64,000 nt of DNA. It comes from Ancylostoma caninum (taxonomy: Eukaryota; Nematoda; Chromadorea; Rhabditida; Ancylostomatidae). The position numbers and the translations under genes are program-made. Location of the stretch: contig JBAJFG010000432.1 of NCBI GenBank assembly GCA_037903475.1, forward strand, positions 496,001-560,000, given 5' to 3'. Of this stretch, positions 9,493 through 17,699 are shown in pieces. The number at the start of each line of letters is the position of its first letter. Position 1 is the stretch's first letter. The notes beneath the pieces were generated by a model. The model did not search any database. It was given only the letters and a program-made list of their open reading frames with translations, and had not been told where the DNA came from.

Positions 9493-11589
9493 CTCCGGCG
9501 GGCGACAAGAATTATCACTATTAATATCACTGGTCTTAGCTTTCTTCCCTGTCGTCCTGTTGCGGCGAGGATCAACTTCTTGAAGTGGGCGGCGGCGAAC
9601 AGCTCGAGGACGTGAAGGGCGACGACGGGTGGCAGGAGTTGAAGGCGAACGGCGGCTGGACGGCGTGGGAGGCGGCTTGACGTGGAGTACAGGACGGCGG
9701 CGGCTGGAGTTGAAGGCAGACGGTTGGAGTTGTGAAGATTGTAGCCTTTTCATGACTACAGAGTGATTTTTTACGACATGCGTCGCATCTTCCTTCAATG
9801 GAAATGTGGTAGGTGTGAAACTGTAGGCGTGGCAAACTCCATTTTTGTACGTATCGGAGTACTTCGAGAGCTTTTTGCATCTCTTGCGCTCCTTTGCCCT
9901 TGTTTCTAGTACATTGAGTCCAGAGCCCTTTTGGGGCGCACGGACCTCGGTGTTTTCCCACACAGCTGTCAGATTATAACTGACAGATTCAACGTGATTT
10001 ACTTCGGTCAACCCACTACCGTAAATTGTGGGACCGAAAACCGTTCTGGCAATGTGTAATCCAGATGGGGTTTTAGTTACATGGCCGGTAACTAGGTCAT
10101 GATAATAGTCAAGACCCACTAAAACGCGTGGAATTTGCCGTTCTCCACGTACTTTCGTACTTGCCAAATAAATATCGTTGGCTTTCAAAAACTCCGCGTC
10201 AGCTCGACCAAGTTTCACGGATGGAAATCCACTTGTAATGACTGGCCGAGTTTCTACGGTCATGTCGATGTCTTGTCCAAATGCCGTCCCGACTTTGAGA
10301 GGAATGATGTGGCTTTTGCACGTTTCCATGTGTCCACCGCTCCCAGATACTGTGCACATTTTGGTCCTTTTCTTTGGAAGGCCAAACTGTTCTACAAGTT
10401 TCTCCTCAACTACGGTTTTTTGTGAACCCGAGTCGAAACAGAACAACACTTTTTCAAATTGCCGCCGTTTTGCGTTCCATATGCTGCCCTCAGCTGTCAT
10501 TAACACAGTTTGTTTGTTTATTGAACTAACGGTGCGACTATGGAGTTTTGTGAAATTATCCATGCACATTTGTGCATTAATTGATGTATGTTTTCTGCAA
10601 TCATATCGGCTTCTATCTGACCTCTGACCGCAGTTTTGACAGCCCTTTCTATCTGAGTGGTTGGGGGGCATGTCCCTTGATTGTCGCGTGTCATCATAAT
10701 TACTCTGTGTTTTGTCCTTTTTGAAGCACAGGCTGATATGGTGCTTCTGTCCACAAAATGAGCAGTCCTGTTTTCGGCAGACCCAACTGTTATGGGTCCG
10801 TGAGAAACATTTCCAACAGCGATTTTGTTCTTTAAGTGCTTTTCGGCGCATGCTTTGATCGCTGATGGTACGGCATCGTGTGGATGAGTGATTGCCCTTG
10901 TGGCAAAATATGCATCCCTCACCGTAATTGGGTCTATAGTTAGGGCGCTTCGCTCTTGATTGTTTGACCCTGCCGTTGTTTTTCTGGCCTAATCTTGTCT
11001 CAATGTATGCATTTGTGGCAATCTCGTTCTTGAGAAGTGCCATTGGGTTGCATCTGTTTTGGCTAAAGTATGATGTCTGTGAAACTGACGATAATGACAC
11101 GCAGTTTCTATTCTGCTCGGTGTTTTCGGCAATATTTTGAACGATTTCTGAATCGTCTTTGGTTGGAGCACATACTTTTTCAGCTCTAGGTTCTGGGTAT
11201 TCTAGCCGATTCTCCAAACTGTCTTGAGTCTCATTAGATTCATTGAACTTTGCTGTTAAAATAGCCATGAGGTCGTTTGCCTCTGCTATTGATGTGTGCA
11301 GCTCAGATTCTTCCGTCATCTGGTGAATTTCCGCTAGAATTTCAATTTTCTCTAAGGCATCCTCGCAGTTTTTGTACTCATCTAGTACCTCTCTGTACAA
11401 TTTTTGGAGGTCCTCTTTTGCCTCATTAATTCGCTGGATGCTACTTTGTAGTAGCGCTGTCGTAGGTCGACATTTCGCATGATCCACTCTATATTCTGCA
11501 CTCTCTACACTCTCTTTGTAGAAATTTACTACTTTTCTTAGCGATCTGGCGCTAAGAACAATGGGAATTCTGTGGAAATGAAGTGCCAT
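9397..11589 (-). CDS. Gag-aspartic protease polyprotein of BEL/Pao element
   Basis: This is a 730-residue frame. Residues 1-125 are coiled-coil-rich Gag (KEDLQKLYREVLDEYKNCED). CCHC zinc knuckles lie near 226-239 (CIFCHKGNHSSTRC) and 258-271 (CWKCFSRTHNSWVC), with degenerate third and fourth ones near 276 and 317. The retropepsin-like protease has its catalytic DSGS at about 386 (VLFCFDSGSQKTVV), followed by RVLVGLDYYHDLV and SGLHIARTVFGPTIYGSG. Those two blocks are characteristic of BEL/Pao polyproteins just before the reverse transcriptase. After about residue 550, where RT should begin, the sequence switches to an Arg/Pro-rich tail (about 640-690) encoded by GGCGGC-type repeats and then enters the LTR. 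Gag would package RNA and the protease would mature it. The start ATG has a favourable GCCATGG context. No internal stop is present. Confidence 0.85.
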   Translation of the reverse strand: MALHFHRIPIVLSARSLRKVVNFYKESVESAEYRVDHAKCRPTTALLQSSIQRINEAKEDLQKLYREVLDEYKNCEDALEKIEILAEIHQMTEESELHTSIAEANDLMAILTAKFNESNETQDSLENRLEYPEPRAEKVCAPTKDDSEIVQNIAENTEQNRNCVSLSSVSQTSYFSQNRCNPMALLKNEIATNAYIETRLGQKNNGRVKQSRAKRPNYRPNYGEGCIFCHKGNHSSTRCRTISDQSMRRKALKEQNRCWKCFSRTHNSWVCRKQDCSFCGQKHHISLCFKKDKTQSNYDDTRQSRDMPPNHSDRKGCQNCGQRSDRSRYDCRKHTSINAQMCMDNFTKLHSRTVSSINKQTVLMTAEGSIWNAKRRQFEKVLFCFDSGSQKTVVEEKLVEQFGLPKKRTKMCTVSGSGGHMETCKSHIIPLKVGTAFGQDIDMTVETRPVITSGFPSVKLGRADAEFLKANDIYLASTKVRGERQIPRVLVGLDYYHDLVTGHVTKTPSGLHIARTVFGPTIYGSGLTEVNHVESVSYNLTAVWENTEVRAPQKGSGLNVLETRAKERKRCKKLSKYSDTYKNGVCHAYSFTPTTFPLKEDATHVVKNHSVVMKRLQSSQLQPSAFNSSRRRPVLHVKPPPTPSSRRSPSTPATRRRPSRPRAVRRRPLQEVDPRRNRTTGKKAKTSDINSDNSCRPPEYHRQIDDPCSIHVHRPYCTSCGVGGTDPSYA

Positions 11590-11832
11590 GGCTTTTTTGA
11601 CCCACTCCAGAAAGGTTCCCGTGAGATTTGTCGTTCAGAGACGGCTATGTGTGCTGCAGTTAGATCACGCGAGCGCTAACTGTAGTGCCAGTTAGGCTGG
11701 GTTGAATCGATATCGATCCTGGATCTTTAATTGGATCCGTGATTTTAGGGCACTTTGGCTCCTAGGATAGACTTTGCTAACCTCTTACGGCTTAGGGTGG
11801 GCCGTGAAATTGCTCTGGTGTGAGCTGTTTGC

Positions 11833-11964
11833 TGCTCTGGTGTGAGCTGCGTTACTCCTGGCCCCAAAGTTGGTACGCTTTGGCACGGGAGATTTGGTTG
11901 CTCTGGTGTGAGCTAGTCTCTTCTCCAGGCTCCAGAGTTGTTACGCTCTGACGCGGGAGGAATG
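11833..11964. repeat. Tandem repeat in the 5' leader of the BEL/Pao element
   Basis: Two imperfect 66-bp units (11,833-11,898 and 11,899-11,964) each start TGCTCTGGTGTGAGCT and end near ACGCGGGAG or CACGGGAG. A further partial unit starts at 11,811. They lie between the primer binding site and the Gag start, in untranslated leader, a position where packaging signals are often found. That role is inference. Confidence 0.7.
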
Positions 11965-11975
11965 GCTTTATTTTA

Positions 11976-11987
11976 GCCGATGCACCA
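11976..11987 (-). promoter_or_regulatory. Primer binding site, tRNA-Gly type
   Basis: Two bases inside the 5' LTR the plus strand reads GCCGATGCACCA. The element strand therefore reads TGGTGCATCGGC, which starts with the TGG expected to pair with a tRNA CCA end. From what I know of animal tRNA-Gly(GCC), which begins GCATCGG and ends CCGATGC plus discriminator A, this 12-nt stretch matches its 3' end. The position and the match support the assigned orientation. Confidence 0.75.
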
Positions 11988-11989
11988 AA

Positions 11990-12244
11990 TGTTGTGGGCG
12001 CTGAGACTCTTGGACTTTGTGTAGTCCGAATGCACAGTTAAGGCGGTGATTCAGTGGAATGTTTATTACTGTACAAGTGAGAGTGAGAAAGGAGAGAAGT
12101 GAGTGCCTCGTAGGGCTTACAGCCTCATTCTGACTGGGAACTATCGTCTCAAGCATGGGAGGGGTCAGTCCCGCCCACTCCACATGAAGTGCAGTAAGGG
12201 CGGTGAACATGAATGCTACAAGGATCATCGATCTGTCGATGATA
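11990..12244 (-). repeat. 5' LTR of the BEL/Pao element
   Basis: 255 bp, same length and ends as the partner at 9238-9492, with about 16 substitutions and no indel noticed by eye. The downstream flank begins GGCCT, repeating the upstream flank of the other LTR. Confidence 0.9.
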
Positions 12245-12249
12245 GGCCT

Positions 12250-12620
12250 GGGATGATTATGATGTCTTATTATCGGTCCATATGAAACGCAGAATGATAC
12301 AATAGGCTAAAACAGGCAACGCCCTTCTCGACCCTGAGTTTCGATGTAATCCCAGGAACAAGGATGTTTCCGATATTGCCGTGCTTTCGTGGGATTGGAC
12401 CATTCTTCAAGTTTCAGCACGATAAAAATCTGGGACGCAAAAATCTCCGTGTGTGAATGATTTAAGTTCGAGCGTTGCAAATGAGAATGGTTCATTTTTT
12501 CCAAAATTAGCTTCGTCAGACTTCATACAATGAAGTGATCTAGCTGTAAAACTCCATGTGCAAAGAATATCCTATCCTTTTGAGGATGGAGTACGTACCA
12601 TACATCGGATAGGCTCATGA
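12250..12620. other. No gene recognised
   Basis: Flank of the LTR element with only short frames. Confidence 0.3.
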
Positions 12621-12797
12621 TCACGGGTACGAATTCACTCTGAATTTTTTTTCGTCATGCACTGAATTAGATAGCTCTCTCCTATAAATTCTTATACTCC
12701 TATGCATCTGGCGTAAACGGAGGCAGCGCTCAAAGATGTTTTCATGGAGGGCACTTAGGTTATCACGAATATTAAAGTTTCTCAGACAATTGCAGCG
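12621..12797 (-). CDS. Candidate terminal exon, unknown protein
   Basis: The minus-strand frame reads NLSALHENIFERCLRLRQMH, then RSIRIYRRELSNSVHDEKK, and ends FRVNSYP plus stop. It is charged and helix-like and looks coding. The frame continues upstream into the GC-rich hairpin at 12,796, which is probably an insertion in or beside the preceding intron. It lies downstream of the candidate first exon at 13,487-13,576 on the same strand and could be its last exon, but no splice chain was established. Confidence 0.3.
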   Translation of the reverse strand, partial: RCNCLRNFNIRDNLSALHENIFERCLRLRQMHRSIRIYRRELSNSVHDEKKFRVNSYP

Positions 12798-12874
12798 GCC
12801 GGCCCGCGCACCCACTAGCGGCCGGGCTATCGCCGCCACCGCCGCCCGGCCGCTAAACCAGCGCGGGCCGGCCG
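12796..12874. repeat. GC-rich two-step foldback (copy 1)
   Basis: Arms CGGCCGGCCCGCGC (12,796-12,809) and its exact complement at 12,861-12,874 enclose a second perfect pair, TAGCGGCCGGGC (12,816-12,827) with 12,844-12,855. They are separated by 5-6 base bulges and a 16-base loop. The GC content is almost pure against AT-rich surroundings. A related sequence (GGCCGCCGCTCGGCC shared) lies at 13,845-13,977. Confidence 0.85.
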
Positions 12875-13486
12875 TTACTAGGCCGCCGCTCGGCCTGCAT
12901 GGTGATCAAATCGATCGATTCGCTTTTCCGTCCTTCGAATTTTCTGTCTTTCTTGATTTACTGCGAGCGAGTTCTACAATGTGCAATAGTTTATTATAGC
13001 AAAAATCGAACACATATATACAACTCTATATTTTTTGAAGGAATTCATGAATCGAAAGAAATAATCAACGAATCCGTGCTCTTACAATAGGAAAACAAAC
13101 AGTAAGACTGACAACTAGCAAACTTTCAGTACATTGGTTTACATTTTCGACTTCAAGAAAGTAAGCTAAAAACACACAAAAAAGCAAGACAGTGGCATAA
13201 ATGGATTCAGCTAATAAAAAACCAAATAAAGAAGTAGACGTGTCCATGGCCGAGCCTTGCTTCACTTGTCTTTTTCCTGTAGCAGAGTTTGAGCGTTAGA
13301 GCCACGCCATGGTTGTAAAAGTGAAGTTAGTTATCATATTTACGGCAGTGTCGTCTGAAGATTTACGAGAAACAGTGATTAATAACGCCATTCAAGCAAC
13401 AGAATAATACAAGCAAGTAAAGGCACATTGGAGACACTCACATTCGGTTTGCGACAGATTTACTTTGAATTTCCATTATTACTCAC

Positions 13487-13576
13487 ATTCACTACTCCAT
13501 CAATAAGTTTAGTCGCTGAATGTGAATCGAATCTTGCTTTCATTTCTTCAGTCTGCACCCAGTCAACATCATCCAT
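13487..13576 (-). CDS. Candidate first coding exon, 30 codons
   Basis: An ATG in CAAATGG context opens a frame reading MDDVDWVQTEEMKARFDSHS and ending KLIDGVVN. It meets a GTGAGT donor exactly at a codon boundary (phase 0). A TTTCAG acceptor lies about 52 bases upstream of the ATG and could be a spliced-leader or ordinary acceptor. The acidic, helical peptide is not recognised. The coding frame, start context and consensus donor together make this one of the better host exon calls in the window. Following exons should lie at lower coordinates on this strand. Confidence 0.5.
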
Positions 13577-13844
13577 TTGCAGAATTGAATGGTGAAAGAG
13601 AAGAAAGCACGACAAAATCGGAGGACATCTGAAATTTATGTAGTATCCCCTGAGTCGTAACTTGGACCACTTCGAAAATATTCTAACATATCGAATTCTA
13701 AAGTGTTCGAACTTCACAGAAACAAACGACCAAGAAAAACAGAAAAAAAAACAAGTGATTGATGACGAAGAAGAACACCGCCTTTTCTAGTGCGATTTCC
13801 CGTAAGGGAAGCGTTTTACGTGATAATGCACAATTTTTGTGGTC

Positions 13845-13977
13845 GCGCGGCTGGCTTGGCGGGAACCTAAGGGCCGCCGCTCGGCCGCTAATGGCGTGGG
13901 TAGCTCGCGGCCGGGCGGCGACCCATAAAATTAGGGCCGCTTCCCGGCCGCTCGGTTCATGAGGCGCGCGGGCCGCT
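13845..13977. repeat. GC-rich foldback-like repeat (copy 2)
   Basis: A CpG-dense block containing GGGCCGCCGCTCGGCCGCTA and later GGGCCGCTTCCCGGCCGCTC. It shares core words with the hairpin at 12,796, but its arms are less perfect. It is embedded in AT-rich DNA on both sides. Confidence 0.65.
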
Positions 13978-14044
13978 CCCTCCAATTGTCTGAGTTATTA
14001 TGGTTATTAATACCATTACATCCGCGAGGCAACACTTTTTTGTT

Positions 14045-14480
14045 AAACATGTGAGAACTATACTTGGGACCGGATATAAATCGAATGATTTCGTTATTTC
14101 AATTAACATTTCAGGAACAAATGTAAACCTCCAAATGTTCAGTAGCAAGAAAGCCCTAAAGCTCTTCATCCCTTTTGTACAGCACTGTTTTGGTCTCCAA
14201 TGTTAGAGACCAATACATTTACATTACACACCAACACATTCGAACCTTCCAATTAATCAATATCGAATATTTTAAGCTTCGCATATTGAATATTTCAAAT
14301 AAATTGAAAATTCGAATGTCGTAACACTGGGTACCATTAAAGTGCTGTGAAAAAGAGAAGAAGAGCTTCAGGGCTTCCTCATCCTCGAATATCTGGATCT
14401 TCAAATCGTTTTCTGAATTATTAATCAAGGTAACAAATTCATTCGGTTTTTATTCGGTCCCAAGTATAGTGAGAACCGAA
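14045..14480. repeat. Imperfect inverted duplication with coding-like arms
   Basis: The left arm (about 14,045-14,205) and the reverse complement of the right arm (about 14,330-14,480) share CTATACTTGGGACCG, then AAGCCCTAAAGCTCTTC-like and CAGCACTTT-like blocks. Translated, both arms give a similar frame (left EALKLF-equivalent KALKLFIPFVQHCF, right EALKLFFSFSQHF). The arms therefore derive from one sequence that may once have been coding. The spacer is about 125 bp. Confidence 0.6.
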
Positions 14481-14499
14481 TAGCCTTATTGTTAGTAAA

Positions 14500-15179
14500 A
14501 AGCATTGTATTTCTTTCAATGTGAAATAATCCAGTGAATTGGCAGAAAACTTGTTTCGGATGAGTTCTCATCAGAATATATTGTTCTATTCACTCACTAA
14601 TGTTGCTATCATCTACGCTGTGTTATAATTTGTAGTCACATTCTTCTACTTCTGCCCACGGACTTTCTATGAACTAATAAATGAATAACTAATTTATACG
14701 AAGTCCGAAGACGTGAACTCCTCTGGATGGGAAGGGTAACAAGTAGGCAGGACGAATTTGCAATAAAATCAAGCAGAAAATGCTTTCATCACACTTACAT
14801 AATTATAGGAGTACCAGTTAATCTTTCGGTACCCAACCTCCTGGATAGCTTTGCCCATCTCTTTCTGGTGAAATCCCCTCTACTCGGGCTTCTCGATTGT
14901 TTTCCATCTTTTCTGAATTTTATTTCATAGAGCTGAAAAGTGGAGCAAACACCAGTTTCCACCAAGGGCGCCACCTGACATGAAAACTTAATGATTTCTT
15001 TGTGGAACGTTGCACTATTCTATAATGCGGCAGAATGCACAAGGAATGCCCTCTCCTGGTAAATAAGAGCAGTTATCAGATTTATTGCAAGCATTTTCGA
15101 GATTGCTGCAAAAGACCGTGTTCTTAGAAATCGTCTGTTCAAAGTGAGTCAATAGTGAAACGTCGATGGAACTGACGAG
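14500..15179. other. No gene recognised
   Basis: AT-rich with no supported coding frame or clear repeat. Confidence 0.25.
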
Positions 15180-16560
15180 GGGAGGTACCAGATGTCTGTG
15201 GCAGTTCAGAATGAGCACATTCTCCTCACGTGAAGTTGACTATGCTGATGTTGAATATGTTTTCACGTCGTGGTCAATGCCAATGTGGAAGAAGTTATGA
15301 CCTTGCCTGTGCAGTATATATGCGCATTTTCTGCATTTACCTTTTTCTTTTTTTTTGCATTTACCTACCATAACCCCATACAGAAGGCGTTGCCGTGAAA
15401 AGCGGGTGCAGAATTCGTGATAAGCGGTCCAAATAACATTGTATGCAAAATCTCAGTGATACATGCATCACCACAGGTACAGAATTGCGTCCTGATCACT
15501 TCCTACTAATACAATTTCCAAGGGAACGCTACTTCATCAAAGATCTCCCGTCGCGGGGTGTTTATTGCCTCGTGAATTTCGAAACACTGGTTTCAAAACT
15601 ATTTTGGTCTCACTCTCGTCTCCATAGGGAGTTACGCCCGTTTCTCAAAACGCACGTGAAAAGGAGGTACTCATGGATCAAGGTACTTCTCGCACATCGA
15701 GGCAAGGTGTAGTGTTGCGGTAGGTGTCTCGATTCTCATGTATACCCTCGCTGGTGCAGTACCCCTCAAAGCTCAAAGTTGTGCATTTTTCTACCACTTA
15801 CTGCTTCCTTCTGAAAATCCGTTCTGTGCAGTTTTGTACGTGTTTCTACATATAATTAAAAATTCTGAAAACTTGGAAGCATTTTGAATGGTTCTCACCA
15901 GCCTGTAACCGTGGGACTGCTGATGGACTCACGTGATCCTAGTCCTTCAAGGAGTTCTATTCTGCTAGAATTTTCTATAATGGAGTTATTTGAAGTGCTA
16001 AACACGTATATGGTATCCATTTTGTGACGTCTCTCCATTTTTATAGCTTTGCGGTAGAATTAACAGCAATTACTGTGGAAAACAAAATAAAATTGTTGAA
16101 TTTTGACATTGAAGTGGTAGTGGCATGCGAAATGATGCCGATAATCGTGATCAGCGCCTGAAATTACCCCTCTGTGCAAAAGTTGGATGGATTCTGCGAG
16201 ATCACTAAACTACCCTATACGCAATGATCATTCTCTCGTGAGTGGTAGTAGTAGCAACTGATCAAGGCGTAATTATCTAACCGTGATTTCGCTTCTTCCC
16301 CTGGAATTTCGCATACGGGTGTATTGGACTGCTGATCGCGAATTCTATATCCTTTTTGCACAACAACGCCTTTTTTGTGGGGTTATGGGAAGTGTATTCA
16401 AAAACTGTACGTTCGAATGTACTGCACAGAGAAGGTCATAACTTTTTTTGCAGTAGCATTGAGCACTAATGGAGAACATAATCGAGATCAGCATGGCCAA
16501 TTTCACATTATGAGGCACATTCCATTTTGAAGTGCCACAGACATTTGGTATTCTTCCCGT
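15180..16560. repeat. Long imperfect inverted repeat, about 250-bp arms
   Basis: The left arm (about 15,180-15,430) read in reverse complement matches the right arm (about 16,310-16,560). Shared blocks in order are CACGAATTCT/CGCGAATTCT, CAACGCCTT, GGGGTTATGG, AAGGTCATAACTT, ATCAGCAT and TGCCACAGACAT-TGGTA. The spacer of about 880 bp contains an 89-codon plus-strand ORF (15,443-15,712) with no recognised motif. It also contains a stretch near 15,985-16,080 shared with 45,960-46,050 (TTATTTGAAGTGCT-AACAC). This may be a transposon with long terminal inverted repeats or a nested cluster. Confidence 0.6.
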
Positions 16561-16893
16561 GGAAAGTACATATGTGCATCGATTGCAACTTTGTACTGCT
16601 TGGATCTCTGCTTGTCGTTGCCATGGCCTGTGCATCTTGATTAGATCCTTCAAGATAAAATTATTGTTTCCAAACGAAAACCAAGAGCCATATGTATGTT
16701 CTGCATCACTCCTGACCCAAGAGGCTGAACTTTTCCATTTTGAACCCTCTACCCACTTTTTGGAAAGTTTAGATGCCAGCTGTGACAGCTGCCACAAGGA
16801 GTTGTACTCCCAAAACGTTAAGTGCCGGTGATTGATTTTACCGCTACCACGCCATGATGGAATATCAACATCTTGTGTTAGTTGTCGCAGCAA
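16345..16893 (-). CDS. Hypothetical 182-codon ORF overlapping the inverted repeat
   Basis: The N-terminal two thirds look coding: DVDIPSWRGSGKINHRHLTF, then NSLWQLSQLASKLSKKWVEG. They are tryptophan-rich with balanced codon use. The last 60 codons lie inside the right arm of the inverted repeat. No family is recognised. It could be part of the mobile element that made the inverted repeat, or a chance long frame. Confidence 0.25.
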   Translation of the reverse strand: MLRQLTQDVDIPSWRGSGKINHRHLTFWEYNSLWQLSQLASKLSKKWVEGSKWKSSASWVRSDAEHTYGSWFSFGNNNFILKDLIKMHRPWQRQAEIQAVQSCNRCTYVLSTGRIPNVCGTSKWNVPHNVKLAMLISIMFSISAQCYCKKSYDLLCAVHSNVQFLNTLPITPQKRRCCAKRI

Positions 16894-17650
16894 GCACCCG
16901 GAAATCTCCGGAAAGGGCTTTCAAGAAGGAAGTTTCTTGGAGCTTCTGAGGGAAATACGCATACCAGCGTGGTCCCTATTTGATCGCTGTGGCTCAGAGA
17001 TTTTTCTAATGAAATTGTGATCACCGTGGCTCAGAGATTTTTCTAATGAAATATAACGACCGTTTCTGAGGTGGGAAATGAATGGAAATCAAGTTTATCC
17101 CTCTCGACTTTGTGGCGTGCTGCGAAATTGTTGCGAAGCTCACAGCAGCGTATTCACGGAAATTCCTTTCATGCAAACAAAAAGTGCCGGTGTACTCCAG
17201 GATTGTTGGTGTTTTAAGATGCTTCATTGAAAACTGCTATTCAGGAACAAGAAGGTCGACGAAAAGCTTCACCTGGATCAAGCGGGGTGATTATGAAAAG
17301 TTGGTTCGAATAAGACAAACCCTCCTTCCTCCCTCACTCCTTATCATTTCAATCGGGAAAAATACGACCTCTCCTTCCTTTTCGTGCATAAAAAATATCT
17401 GTACCATTATCTTCAAAGAATCAATGGGAATGTTCCAATTGCTGATTCAAACTACATAGTATAAACATTCACATACATAGATTGCTGAGTCTCCATATCA
17501 TTCGGCTTCGATATTTTCCACTTTTCACAAGTACCCCTACCACCCTCTCATTTTACCCCTCATCACCATGGCGCTTCCAGCTTCACAGCGGTTTTTTCCA
17601 AACAACGAATCTTTACGTTGAACTCGTTGGTTCTTTCTATTTGTTTGCTT

Positions 17651-17689
17651 GTTTATTTATTTATTTATTTATTTACTTATTTATTTATT
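17651..17689 (-). repeat. (TTTA)n tract, possible 3' tail of a non-LTR element
   Basis: On the minus strand this is a TAAATAAATA-type tail directly after unique sequence, like the tail of the element at 3371. Similar tracts sit at about 30,250, 36,361, 57,970 and 58,099. Confidence 0.4.
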
Positions 17690-17699
17690 CACTTATACC

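Larger units (their letters stand above)
9233..12249 (-). mobile_element. BEL/Pao-type LTR retrotransposon, non-autonomous (Gag-Pro only)
   Basis: Two direct repeats of 255 bp (9238-9492 and 11,990-12,244) bound an interior of only 2,497 bp. They are flanked exactly by GGCCT on both sides (9233-9237 and 12,245-12,249), a 5-bp target duplication. The coding strand is minus, so 11,990-12,244 is the 5' LTR. A primer binding site follows it and a Gag-protease ORF fills the interior. Full BEL/Pao elements are typically 5-7 kb with RT, RNaseH and integrase. None of these is present, so this is an internally deleted copy that would need enzymes in trans. I count about 16 differences between LTRs by eye, so insertion is not recent. 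Confidence 0.9.

Noticed and set aside
10178..10922. 149- and 134-codon frames inside the Gag-Pro region
   Set aside because: Antisense or off-frame shadows of the 730-codon polyprotein with its zinc knuckles and DSGS motif.
9238..12244. Gypsy or Copia assignment for the LTR element
   Set aside because: The DSGS protease followed by GLDYYHDLV and SGLHIA..T.FG, multiple CX2CX4HX4C knuckles and the 5-bp duplication fit BEL/Pao better.
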